Of a stretch of DNA of 64,000 bases, positions 57,081-64,000 are shown in pieces. This stretch comes from Thiocystis minor. GTDB taxonomy: Bacteria > Pseudomonadota > Gammaproteobacteria > Chromatiales > Chromatiaceae. Position numbers and translations under genes: made by a program. The first letter of the stretch is position 1; every line of letters starts with the position of its first letter. Where the stretch lies: positions 1 through 64,000 of the forward strand of contig NZ_NHSQ01000074.1 in the NCBI RefSeq assembly GCF_016653465.1, read 5' to 3'. The notes beneath the pieces are model-generated. The model worked only from the letters and a program-made list of their open reading frames with translations. It searched no databases and was not told where the DNA came from.

Positions 57081-57438
57081 GGCTCCTCATTCAGTCAGAC
57101 GCCGTGCGGCCGACTCGGCCAGAGGCGGGAGGCTTCGCAACCGGCGGAAATCAGGAAGCCAGAAATCGCTTTTACCCACCAACATGCATGGCCACATGCC
57201 AGCTTGGCCAACATAAAACAAAGGGCATGAAGCGGTCAAAGGCTTAATGCGAAACGCAGATCATTAGATTGCGATCCGCCAATCGATGCGGCAACAACCG
57301 CACCCGGCCGTTTCGCCATGCCGGTTGGCATGACCGCCCTCGATGACTTAAGATCCATGACAATTATCAATACGAAGCGCGCCGGACGACCACTGCATGG
57401 GGTCGCATAGGCGGTCGCCACCATGGGATAGAGAGACC
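57081..57438. other. Divergent intergenic region before the NapC-type cytochrome
   Basis: About 350 bp holding the promoters of the glg group and of the cytochrome operon. It contains a perfect hairpin CATGCC-GGTT-GGCATG (57317-57332). No confident -10/-35 pair was assigned. Confidence 0.45.
57317..57332. repeat. CATGCC/GGCATG hairpin
   Basis: Perfect 6-bp stem with a GGTT loop, 100 bp upstream of the cytochrome start; possible regulatory site. Confidence 0.45.
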
Positions 57439-58020
57439 GTGAAAGACCCAAAACGTGTTCCCCGTCGCTTTTCGCTGCTCGCCTTGGTGCTCGTGTTCCT
57501 GGCGGGTATCGCTTTCGTGGGCACGGCCAACTACGCCATCACCGCCACCAACACCCTGGAATTCTGCACCTCGTGCCATACGATGCAGACCAATTACCAG
57601 GAATATCAGGAAACGCTCCATTTCAAGAATCCCTCGGGCGTCCAGGCCACCTGCGCCGATTGTCATGTCCCGAAGCAACTCGGCCCCAAGCTGATCACCA
57701 AGATCATCGCCGCCAAGGATGTCTATCACGAGATCATGGGCACCATCGACACCCCCGAGAAATTCGAGGCGCGCCGCTGGCACATGGCCAATAACGTCTG
57801 GAAAAAGATGAAGGCCAGCGATTCGCGCGAGTGCCGAACCTGCCACGATTTCGCGAACATGGATCTCTCCGAGCAGACCCGCTCGGCGCGCAGCCGGCAC
57901 GCGGCGGCGGAAGACAAGGGCGAGACCTGCATCGATTGTCATAAGGGTGTCGTCCATCACGAACCAGACGCGCCGGAGGAACCGGATCCTGCCGAGACGG
58001 CCCAAGCGGACCCATCCTGA
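57439..58020 (+). CDS. NapC/NirT-type tetraheme cytochrome c
   Basis: 193 residues from GTG 57439; an ATG at 57397 would add 14 residues without clear RBS. One N-terminal membrane helix (about 10-30, [21 protein letters not shown]), then four CXXCH sites: CTSCH, CADCH, CRTCH and CIDCH. This is the membrane-anchored quinol-to-periplasm electron carrier architecture. It is 32 bp upstream of the ankyrin gene on the same strand and 1.2 kb upstream of fccA, so it may pass electrons between the quinone pool and periplasmic carriers during sulfide oxidation, by inference. Confidence 0.92.
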   Translation: MKDPKRVPRRFSLLALVLVFLAGIAFVGTANYAITATNTLEFCTSCHTMQTNYQEYQETLHFKNPSGVQATCADCHVPKQLGPKLITKIIAAKDVYHEIMGTIDTPEKFEARRWHMANNVWKKMKASDSRECRTCHDFANMDLSEQTRSARSRHAAAEDKGETCIDCHKGVVHHEPDAPEEPDPAETAQADPS

Positions 58021-58052
58021 ATGCGCGACGAAGCCAAGGTTCCGAGTCCATC

Positions 58053-59015
58053 ATGAAAAGATCGCACACCTTCAGCACCGGCGTCGCACTCCTGCTCGCG
58101 GTTCTCTGTCTGCCCGGCCCGCTGGTCTGGGCCGAGGAGGCGGATTCCGGCACCGCCCTGCGGCTGGCGGCCATGATCGGCGACACCGACGCCGTGACCG
58201 AGCAGCTCGACCGGGGCATTCCGGTCGATGCCCCGAGCGCCTTCGGCAAAACGGCGCTGATGCTGGCCGTGGAGACCAACGATCTCGCCACCGTCGCGCT
58301 CCTGCTCACGCGCGGCGCCAATGTCAACGCGCGCACCGTGGCCGGCTGCACGCCACTGACCTTCGCCGCCGAGTCCGGACACATCGGCATCTCCGCCCTG
58401 CTTCTGGAACGCGGCGCGCATGTCCACGATCGGACCCGCGCGGGCTGGGATGCCTTGATGATCGCCTCGCGCTACGGGATCGCCGACATGGTCGAGCAAC
58501 TGATTTTCCGCGGCGCCGACCCCAAGGCATCCGACCGGGAGGGCCGGACCGCGCTCATGCTGGCCGCTCGCAACGGTCATGCCGGGCTGGTGAACCTTCT
58601 GGTCGACGCGGGCGCGGAACCGGAATCCCGCGACCGGGAAGGCGCCACGGCCCTGCTCATCGCCGCGGAACATGGCCATCTCGACGTCGTGCGGGCACTG
58701 CTTGAGCAAGGGGCTGATGTCAACGCCCGCGATGCGCTCGGCGCCAGCGCGCTGATCATCGCGAGCGGGCAAGGACAGGCAGCGCTGGCCGAACATCTGA
58801 TCGAAAAAGGCGCCGACCCGAACCTTCAGGATCAGGACGGAACCTCGGCGTTGATGGCGGCGGTGAACGGCGGCCACCATGCGCTGATCCCGCTTCTGAC
58901 CAACGCCGGCGCCAGATCGGATCTGAAGGACAACCAAGGCCACACGGCGCTGGATCTTGCGAACCGAAAGAATGATCGGGACGCCATCGATTTGCTCGCG
59001 CGGGTATCCGCATAA
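58053..59015 (+). CDS. Exported ankyrin-repeat protein
   Basis: 320 residues. A Sec signal (about 1-27, ending LVWA) and then about nine 33-residue ankyrin repeats from residue 31, with the usual G-x-TAL-x-x-A pattern ([27 protein letters not shown] and so on), filling the whole mature protein. It lies directly after a NapC-type cytochrome gene and before fccAB. Periplasmic ankyrin proteins of this type have been linked to protecting or assembling partner enzymes (for example AnkB near catalase); here a role in cytochrome or flavocytochrome maturation is possible but not shown. Confidence 0.93.
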   Translation: MKRSHTFSTGVALLLAVLCLPGPLVWAEEADSGTALRLAAMIGDTDAVTEQLDRGIPVDAPSAFGKTALMLAVETNDLATVALLLTRGANVNARTVAGCTPLTFAAESGHIGISALLLERGAHVHDRTRAGWDALMIASRYGIADMVEQLIFRGADPKASDREGRTALMLAARNGHAGLVNLLVDAGAEPESRDREGATALLIAAEHGHLDVVRALLEQGADVNARDALGASALIIASGQGQAALAEHLIEKGADPNLQDQDGTSALMAAVNGGHHALIPLLTNAGARSDLKDNQGHTALDLANRKNDRDAIDLLARVSA

Positions 59016-59039
59016 TCGCAACGATTGCAAGGCAAGACC

Positions 59040-59060
59040 CAAGCGCCGAAACGGCGCTTG
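59040..59060. terminator. 9-bp hairpin after the ankyrin gene
   Basis: CAAGCGCCG-AAA-CGGCGCTTG is a perfect stem with a triloop, 25 bp past the ankyrin stop. No U-tract follows, so Rho-independent termination is doubtful; it may stabilise or process the transcript. Confidence 0.5.
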
Positions 59061-59183
59061 CATGAACCATAAGAATGCCGTGGCCATGATCGCCACGCAC
59101 CCATCCATCCGCACCACCCGGATGGCTCAAGCTCCACCGATTGACCCTATCATAACCAGAGGAAAGGAGGAGGAATCAACACC

Positions 59184-59783
59184 ATGGCTAGAAAAACCCT
59201 GCAAACGACCCTGTTGACCGGCGCGCTCGCCCTGGGTGCCTCATCGGGCGCCTGGGCCGAGGCCACCGGCGCGATGCTCGCCAACAGTTGCGCCGGCTGC
59301 CACGGACCCCACGGCAACAGCGTCGGCCCCGCCTCGCCGAGTATCGCCGCCATGGATCCGGTGGTCTTCGTCGAGACGATGGAAGAGTTCAAGAACGGCG
59401 AGACCTATTCGACCATCATGGGCCGCATCGCCAAGGGCTATTCGACGGGCGAGTTCGAAAAAATGGCCGAGTATTTCCACGCGCAGACCTACCAGCCGGC
59501 CAAGCAATCGTTCGACACCGCGCTCGCGGATAAGGGTGCGAAACTCCACGATAAATATTGCGAGAAGTGTCACGCCGAGGGCGGCAAGCCACTGGTCGAC
59601 GAAGAGGACTACAACATCCTGGCCGGACAGTGGCTGCCCTATCTTCAATACGCCATGGAAGATTTCCGCGCGGATCGCCGCGAGATGGAAAAGAAGATGC
59701 GGACCAAGCTCAACGAACTGCTCAAGGCCGAGGGCGAGGACGGCATCGCCGCCGTCAATGCCTTCTATGCCAGCCAACAATAA
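59184..59783 (+). CDS. fccA: Flavocytochrome c sulfide dehydrogenase, diheme cytochrome subunit
   Basis: 199 residues with Sec signal (cleavage near AWA-EA). Two CXXCH heme sites, CAGCH near residue 36 and CEKCH near 130, in two class-I-like domains, the normal structure of FccA. It takes electrons from the FAD of FccB and passes them to periplasmic carriers. A strong aggaaaggagg RBS precedes ATG 59184. fccB follows 23 bp after the stop, with its own ggaggag RBS. Confidence 0.95.
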   Translation: MARKTLQTTLLTGALALGASSGAWAEATGAMLANSCAGCHGPHGNSVGPASPSIAAMDPVVFVETMEEFKNGETYSTIMGRIAKGYSTGEFEKMAEYFHAQTYQPAKQSFDTALADKGAKLHDKYCEKCHAEGGKPLVDEEDYNILAGQWLPYLQYAMEDFRADRREMEKKMRTKLNELLKAEGEDGIAAVNAFYASQQ

Positions 59784-59806
59784 CGACCCCGGAGGAGAAC
59801 AAAGGC

Positions 59807-61099
59807 ATGAAACTCAGCAGACGTGATTTCGTTAAAGTCTCCGGGGCCGCGGCGGCGGCCAGTCTCTTCGGCTTCCCCCATCTCGCGCTTGGCGCCACCC
59901 AGAAGGTGGTCGTCATCGGCGGAGGAACGGGCGGCGCCACCGCCGCCAAATACCTCAAACTGGCCGATTCCAGCATCGATGTCACCCTCATCGAACCCAA
60001 CGAGGTCTATTACACCTGCTATCTCAGCAACGAGGTCATCGGCGGGGAACGGAAACTGGAATCGCTCCGGCAGACCTACGACGGGCTCAAGGCGCACGGC
60101 ATCAAGGTGGTTCATGACAGCGCCACCGGCATCGACCCCGACAAGAAGACGGTGAAAACCGCCGGCGGCGCCGAGTACAGCTACGATCGCTGCATCGTCG
60201 CCCCCGGCATCGAACTCCTCTACGAGAAGATCGCGGGCTATAGCGAGGCGGCGGCCGAGACCCTGCCCCACGCCTGGAAGGCCGGCGAGCAGACCCGCAT
60301 CCTGCGCAAACAGTTGGAAGACATGAAGGATGGCGGCACCGTGATCATCGCTGCCCCGCCGGCGCCCTTCCGCTGCCCGCCCGGACCCTACGAGCGCGCC
60401 AGTCAGATCGCCCATTATCTGAAGGCCCACAAACCGAAATCGAAGGTCATCATCCTCGACAACAGCCAGAAATTCTCCAAGCAGGCCCAGTTCACCAAGG
60501 GTTGGGAGACGCTTTATGGCTTCGGGACCGACAACGCCCTGATCGAATGGCGTCCGGGACCGGACGCGGCGGTGGTTAAGGTGGACGCCGGCGAGATGCT
60601 CGCCGAAACGAACTTCGGCGACGAGATCAAGGCGCATGTGATCAACGTCATCCCGCCGCAGCGCGCAGGCAAGATCGCCCAGACCGCCGGGCTTGCCAAC
60701 GAGAGCGGCTGGTGCCCGGTCGATGTCAAGACCTTCGAGTCCAAGCTGCACAAGGGGATTCATGTCATCGGCGACGCCTGTATCGCCACCGAGATGCCTA
60801 AATCCGGCTATTCCGCCAACAGTCAGGGCAAGGTCGCGGCGGCGGCCGTGGTCGCGATGCTCAAGGGCGAGGAACCCGGCACGCCGTCCTATCTCAATAC
60901 CTGTTACTCGATCATCGGTCCCGCCTATGGGATCTCGGTCGCAGGCGTCTACCGACTCAGCGAGGATGGCGCGACCATCGCCAGCGTCCCGGACTCCGGC
61001 GGCGTGACGCCGGTCGATGCCCCGGACTGGGCCCTGGCGCGCGAGGTCGAGTACGCCTACAGTTGGTACAACAACATCGTGCACGATATTTTCGGATAA
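59807..61099 (+). CDS. fccB: Flavocytochrome c sulfide dehydrogenase, flavoprotein subunit
   Basis: 430 residues from ATG 59807 with ggaggag RBS. A Tat signal (SRRDFVK) is cut near residue 29. [17 protein letters not shown] binds FAD. C71, C190 and C366 fall at mature positions 42, 161 and 337 when 29 residues are removed; these match the covalent FAD cysteine and the redox disulfide of Chromatiaceae flavocytochrome c. So the enzyme should oxidise sulfide in the periplasm with FAD linked to Cys42. It is the second gene of the fccAB operon and is followed by a strong terminator. Confidence 0.97.
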   Translation: MKLSRRDFVKVSGAAAAASLFGFPHLALGATQKVVVIGGGTGGATAAKYLKLADSSIDVTLIEPNEVYYTCYLSNEVIGGERKLESLRQTYDGLKAHGIKVVHDSATGIDPDKKTVKTAGGAEYSYDRCIVAPGIELLYEKIAGYSEAAAETLPHAWKAGEQTRILRKQLEDMKDGGTVIIAAPPAPFRCPPGPYERASQIAHYLKAHKPKSKVIILDNSQKFSKQAQFTKGWETLYGFGTDNALIEWRPGPDAAVVKVDAGEMLAETNFGDEIKAHVINVIPPQRAGKIAQTAGLANESGWCPVDVKTFESKLHKGIHVIGDACIATEMPKSGYSANSQGKVAAAAVVAMLKGEEPGTPSYLNTCYSIIGPAYGISVAGVYRLSEDGATIASVPDSGGVTPVDAPDWALAREVEYAYSWYNNIVHDIFG

Positions 61100-61152
61100 A
61101 CGCAAAATCCGGCTGAGCACGAGATTGACAGGCCCGTTCGGGTCATCGCTTC

Positions 61153-61177
61153 AAAGGGGCCACAAGGCCCCTTTTTT
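61153..61177 (+). terminator. Rho-independent terminator after fccB
   Basis: AAAGGGGCC-ACAA-GGCCCCTTT with a T6 run ending at 61177, about 55 bp past the fccB stop. Stem is perfect. Confidence 0.92.
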
Positions 61178-61235
61178 CTGCCTTGATTCTGTGTTCTTCT
61201 CCTCCCATCACCTGTGATCCCGAGGAGAGCGCACA

Positions 61236-61535
61236 ATGCCAGAGGAAATCGTCGGTCATTGCTGGAATTGCGGACATGGCCTGACCAAGCCGGATTATGG
61301 GCGGGAGTCGAACTGCCTGAACTGCGACAAACCGATCCATTGTTGCCGCAACTGCCGCCACTATGCGCCAGGGCGACCGAACGAGTGCATGGAGCCTCTG
61401 GTGGAACGCGTGGTGGAGAAAACGCGCGCGAATTTCTGCGAATTCTTCGAGCCGGCCATGCGCGCGGGCGGCCCTGCCGCCAGCGCCACGGACCCGGAGC
61501 GACTGCGCGGCGCGGCCGAGGATCTTTTTAAATAG
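61236..61535 (+). CDS. Small cysteine-rich zinc-ribbon protein
   Basis: 99 residues with nine cysteines. CWNCG, CLNC and CCRNC pairs near residues 9-40 form a zinc-ribbon-like knuckle, and two more cysteines follow near 51 and 67 (NECMEP, NFCEFFEP). A good RBS (gaggagag) precedes ATG 61236. It lies between the fccAB terminator and pcm; the latter starts 14 bp after its stop, so they may share a transcript. Function unknown; the pattern suggests metal or iron-sulfur binding, or a small regulator. Confidence 0.78.
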   Translation: MPEEIVGHCWNCGHGLTKPDYGRESNCLNCDKPIHCCRNCRHYAPGRPNECMEPLVERVVEKTRANFCEFFEPAMRAGGPAASATDPERLRGAAEDLFK

Positions 61536-61549
61536 CCCGGCTAAACTCT

Positions 61550-62284
61550 GTGAAACCACTCCTTCTCGCGTCGCTGCTGTGCCTAGCCATCGGCAGCGGC
61601 GCCTGTGCACGGAATGACGACATGACCGACGCACGCAACCATTTGATCGAGCAAATCGAAAGCGAGGTACGGATGACCGCGCGCGAGCTGGGCGTCAGCG
61701 GACTCGATCCCAGGGTCGCCGACGCCCTGCGCCGGGTGCCGCGCGAGCGTTTCGTCCCCGAGTCGGAACGCCATCTCGCCTATCGCAATCATCCGCTCCC
61801 CATCGGCGGCGGACAGACCATTTCCCAGCCCTATATCGTCGCCATCATGAGCCAACTGCTGGCGGTTGGCCCTGGCGATCGGGTGTTCGAACTGGGGACC
61901 GGTTCCGGTTATCAGGCCGCCGTCCTGGCGGCCTTGGGCGTCGAGGTCTATTCGGTGGAGATCGTCCCGGAACTGGCCGCGCGGGCCGCCGCGACACTCG
62001 CGGAGCTTGGCGAGGACAAGGTCCGGGTGCGCGCGGGCGACGGCTGGCTTGGCTGGCCCGAGGCGGCACCCTTCGATGGCATCGTCGTCACCGCCGCCGC
62101 GCCCGCGTTACCGCGCCATCTGATCGATCAGCTCAAACCAAATGGTCGGCTGGTGATCCCGCTGGGCGGCGCCGACTCGATTCAGCAGTTGGCGCTGTTC
62201 GAGAAGGACGCGGACGGACGCTTGCAACGCCGTAACCTGATCGATGTCCGCTTCGTCCCGGTGACGGGATCCATGGCCCCTTGA
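61550..62284 (+). CDS. pcm: Protein-L-isoaspartate O-methyltransferase, apparently exported
   Basis: 244 residues from a GTG at 61550. Residues 1-21 (KPLLLASLLCLAIGSGAC, then charged ARNDD) look like a Sec or lipoprotein signal, while an internal ATG at 61622 would give a cytoplasmic 220-residue Pcm. The catalytic part has PREERFVP-type RRVPRERFVPES, the GQTISQPYIVAIM substrate block, and a SAM motif FELGTGSGYQAAVLA near 109-125. It repairs damaged aspartate residues. Upstream it is near the zinc-ribbon gene; its stop overlaps the tmcA TTG start as TTGA. Confidence 0.87.
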   Translation: MKPLLLASLLCLAIGSGACARNDDMTDARNHLIEQIESEVRMTARELGVSGLDPRVADALRRVPRERFVPESERHLAYRNHPLPIGGGQTISQPYIVAIMSQLLAVGPGDRVFELGTGSGYQAAVLAALGVEVYSVEIVPELAARAAATLAELGEDKVRVRAGDGWLGWPEAAPFDGIVVTAAAPALPRHLIDQLKPNGRLVIPLGGADSIQQLALFEKDADGRLQRRNLIDVRFVPVTGSMAP

Positions 62285-64000
62285 TCCTCGCGCGCGCGCT
62301 GTCCGTCGACCTTGTCAGAAATCTTTGGGAGCAGGCACGGGCCAGCTATCATCGGCGCGTCCTGCTCCTCGCCGGCGCGGCCGACTGGACGGCGTCTGGC
62401 GCGCGTCTGGCCGTCGCCGCCCTGCCCGAACTCTCGCCCGTCTGGCTCACGCGGCGCCCGCTCGCGGACAGGATCCGCCCCATCCGCGACGCCATCCAGT
62501 TGCTCGGTCAGGATCTGGATCTGCTGATCTACGATGCCCATGGCGGATTCGACCCGGACGGTTTCGGCGCCGCTACCGGCGCCATTCGCGGGGGCGGTCT
62601 CCTGATTCTGCTAACGCCGCCGCTCGCCGATTGGCCGAACCGGAGCGACCCGGAAGCCGAACGCATCGCCGTCTGGCCCCATGCGGCGGACGCGCTGACC
62701 GGGCGCTTTCTCGCGCGGCTGGTCCGCGTGCTGATGGCCGATCCGGCGATCGTCGCCCTCCAGCAACAGGACGGGCTTTCGCTTCCCGATTGGACGGCGT
62801 CACAACCAGTCGGGTGGGCAACGTTTGGCCTGAACGAAGTCGAGGGGCGAAGCGTGCCCAGCGTGACGACTCCATCGCCCAAGGACGAGCGTCGGCGCGT
62901 GGAAGATGGGCACGGCCCATGGCCTTTGCCCATCCTACGATCGGTCGAGCCAGAACGAGCCGAGACATCCGAGCGCATCCGCCCAAGCGCCCTTCGGCCG
63001 CGCGCGGCGCCAGTCACTCCCGATCAACAACAGGCCGTCGATGCCATCCTCAAAACCGCGCATGGACGTGCCCGCCGACCACTGGTCCTGACCGCCCATC
63101 GCGGACGCGGCAAAAGCGCGGCGCTTGGACTGGCGGCCGGGCACCTGTTACGCGCCGGCGACGGCCGAATCCTGGTGACCGCGCCCAGACGCGCTTCGGT
63201 CGATCCCGTCTTTTGGCATGCCGAAGCCGTCCTGCGCGAGACGGAGCATCCAGCCGTCGCGGCGGCCATCGGCAGGCTGTCGTTTCAGTCGCCCGCCGAA
63301 CTCGTCGCCAATGGCCCGGACGCCGATCTGCTGCTGGTCGACGAGGCGGCGGGCATTCCGGCGCCCCTGCTCGAAACCCTGCTCGCCCGCTATCCGCGCG
63401 TCGTCTTCGCGACCACGGTGCATGGCTACGAAGGCACTGGCCGGGGGTTCGAGATTCGCTTTCGCGCCACCCTGGACCGCCTGACCCCGAACTGGCGCGC
63501 GCTCAGGCTCGACACCCCGATCCGCTGGGCGCCTGCCGATCCGCTGGAGACGCTCACCTTCCGCGCGCTCCTGCTCGACGCCGCACCGGCGCCAGACGAT
63601 CAACTGACTGCCGCCAGCCCCGCCACCTGCCGCTGCGAGCGACTCGATCCCGACGCACTCGCCGAAGACGAACCGACCTTGCGCGAACTCTTCGGCCTGC
63701 TGGTCCTCGCCCACTACCAGACCCGCCCCATGGATCTGCGGATGCTGCTTGACGGAGCGAACGTGCGGATCTACGTGCTGCGTCACGGCGAGCGGATCGC
63801 CGCGACCCTGCTCGCCGCCGAGGAAGGCGGTTTCGCGGACCCCGCGCTGCGCGAGTCGATCTATCTGGGACAGCGCCGACCGCGCGGCCATCTGCTGCCG
63901 CAAACGCTCTCCGCGCACGCCGGTCTGCTGGAGGCGCCCGCTTTCCGCTATCTGCGCGTGATCCGGATCGCCGTCCATCCGGCGCTCATCGGGCGCGGTC
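62281..64000 (+). CDS. tmcA: tRNA(Met) cytidine acetyltransferase TmcA, N-terminal part (runs off window)
   Basis: 573 codons are visible and the frame is open to the window end. From a TTG at 62281 overlapping pcm: an N-terminal DUF1726-like domain (about 1-170), then helicase-type ATPase with Walker A HRGRGKS near 276 and LLVDEAAG near 350, and the beginning of the GNAT acetyltransferase domain near the end (AATLLAAEEGGF, IRIAVHPALIGRG). TmcA makes N4-acetylcytidine at wobble position 34 of elongator tRNA-Met. A palindromic repeat is read in frame between the first two domains (about 177-220), lengthening a variable linker. Confidence 0.88.
   Translation, partial: MILARALSVDLVRNLWEQARASYHRRVLLLAGAADWTASGARLAVAALPELSPVWLTRRPLADRIRPIRDAIQLLGQDLDLLIYDAHGGFDPDGFGAATGAIRGGGLLILLTPPLADWPNRSDPEAERIAVWPHAADALTGRFLARLVRVLMADPAIVALQQQDGLSLPDWTASQPVGWATFGLNEVEGRSVPSVTTPSPKDERRRVEDGHGPWPLPILRSVEPERAETSERIRPSALRPRAAPVTPDQQQAVDAILKTAHGRARRPLVLTAHRGRGKSAALGLAAGHLLRAGDGRILVTAPRRASVDPVFWHAEAVLRETEHPAVAAAIGRLSFQSPAELVANGPDADLLLVDEAAGIPAPLLETLLARYPRVVFATTVHGYEGTGRGFEIRFRATLDRLTPNWRALRLDTPIRWAPADPLETLTFRALLLDAAPAPDDQLTAASPATCRCERLDPDALAEDEPTLRELFGLLVLAHYQTRPMDLRMLLDGANVRIYVLRHGERIAATLLAAEEGGFADPALRESIYLGQRRPRGHLLPQTLSAHAGLLEAPAFRYLRVIRIAVHPALIGRG
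62905..62934. repeat. Palindromic repeat within tmcA
   Basis: GATGGGCA (62905-62912) pairs with TGCCCATC (62927-62934), with inner GGCC/GGCC pairing; the right side runs on as ctacg, giving the same CCCATCCTACG end as the intergenic repeat near 27470-27486. It is read through in frame as a Gly/Pro-rich linker. Confidence 0.75.

Noticed and set aside
61153-61177. REP element after fccB
   Set aside because: Stem plus T6 run is a classic Rho-independent terminator.

Overview
The window looks like chromosomal DNA of a purple sulfur bacterium of the Chromatiaceae type (Gammaproteobacteria). The best evidence is a complete flavocytochrome c sulfide dehydrogenase pair (fccA-fccB, 59.2-61.1 kb) whose FccB has the covalent-FAD cysteine and both redox cysteines at the classical mature positions (42, 161 and 337). 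GC-rich core genes, a large PAS/GGDEF/EAL signalling block and a cobalamin pathway fit this. Genus and species cannot be assigned from the sequence alone.

Layout. 1-11.1 kb: AT-richer accessory DNA ending at a tRNA-Lys(UUU) gene. It holds an IS4-type transposase that cuts into a KilA-N-like gene, two orphan proteins, a DUF1186/SEC-C protein, a 1.4 kb gene-free zone with 64-bp tandem repeats and small GC hairpins, a large primase/helicase, an AlpA-type regulator, an orphan protein, an excisionase-like gene and a tyrosine integrase next to the tRNA 3' end. This is the gene set of a P4-like satellite or small integrative element. 11.2-18.2 kb: a copper-type P-ATPase, then an AttE/AttFG/AttH-like ABC export cassette. 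18.6-25.9 kb: a chemoreceptor, a truncated porin remnant, and a BvgS-like sensor kinase overlapping a REC-DUF3369-GGDEF-EAL response regulator. 26.0-30.2 kb: cobalamin genes cbiET and cbiC-cbiL-cobJ. 30.3-47.1 kb: a minus-strand signalling block (hybrid kinase, REC-GGDEF, CheB-CheR-PAS, and two PAS-GGDEF-EAL-CZB proteins that share almost identical PAS DNA). 47.2-52.9 kb: PBP1A, MtgA and FolP, then a lipoprotein and a PilZ protein. 53.1-57.1 kb: glycogen/alpha-glucan genes (GlgA, a DUF4912-like protein, GH57). 57.4-64 kb: a tetraheme NapC/NirT cytochrome, an exported ankyrin protein, FccAB, a zinc-ribbon protein, an exported-looking Pcm and a partial TmcA.

How the genes work together. FccAB oxidises sulfide in the periplasm, with a tetraheme quinol-type cytochrome and an ankyrin protein encoded just upstream. 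The signalling genes centre on c-di-GMP: three composite proteins, one REC-GGDEF and a PilZ effector. The glg cluster would handle alpha-glucan storage.

The most unusual non-coding signal is a dispersed palindromic element with long hexanucleotide (CGTTGT)n arms, present at three loci (13.6, 33.9 and 51.9 kb). Two copies share about 135 bp, including a perfect 26-bp inverted repeat in one copy. Other repeats include REP-like GTAGGAGCCCGC units at both edges of the cbiC-cbiL-cobJ genes, inverted heptamer arrays before the attH-like gene, and a palindromic repeat read in frame inside tmcA.
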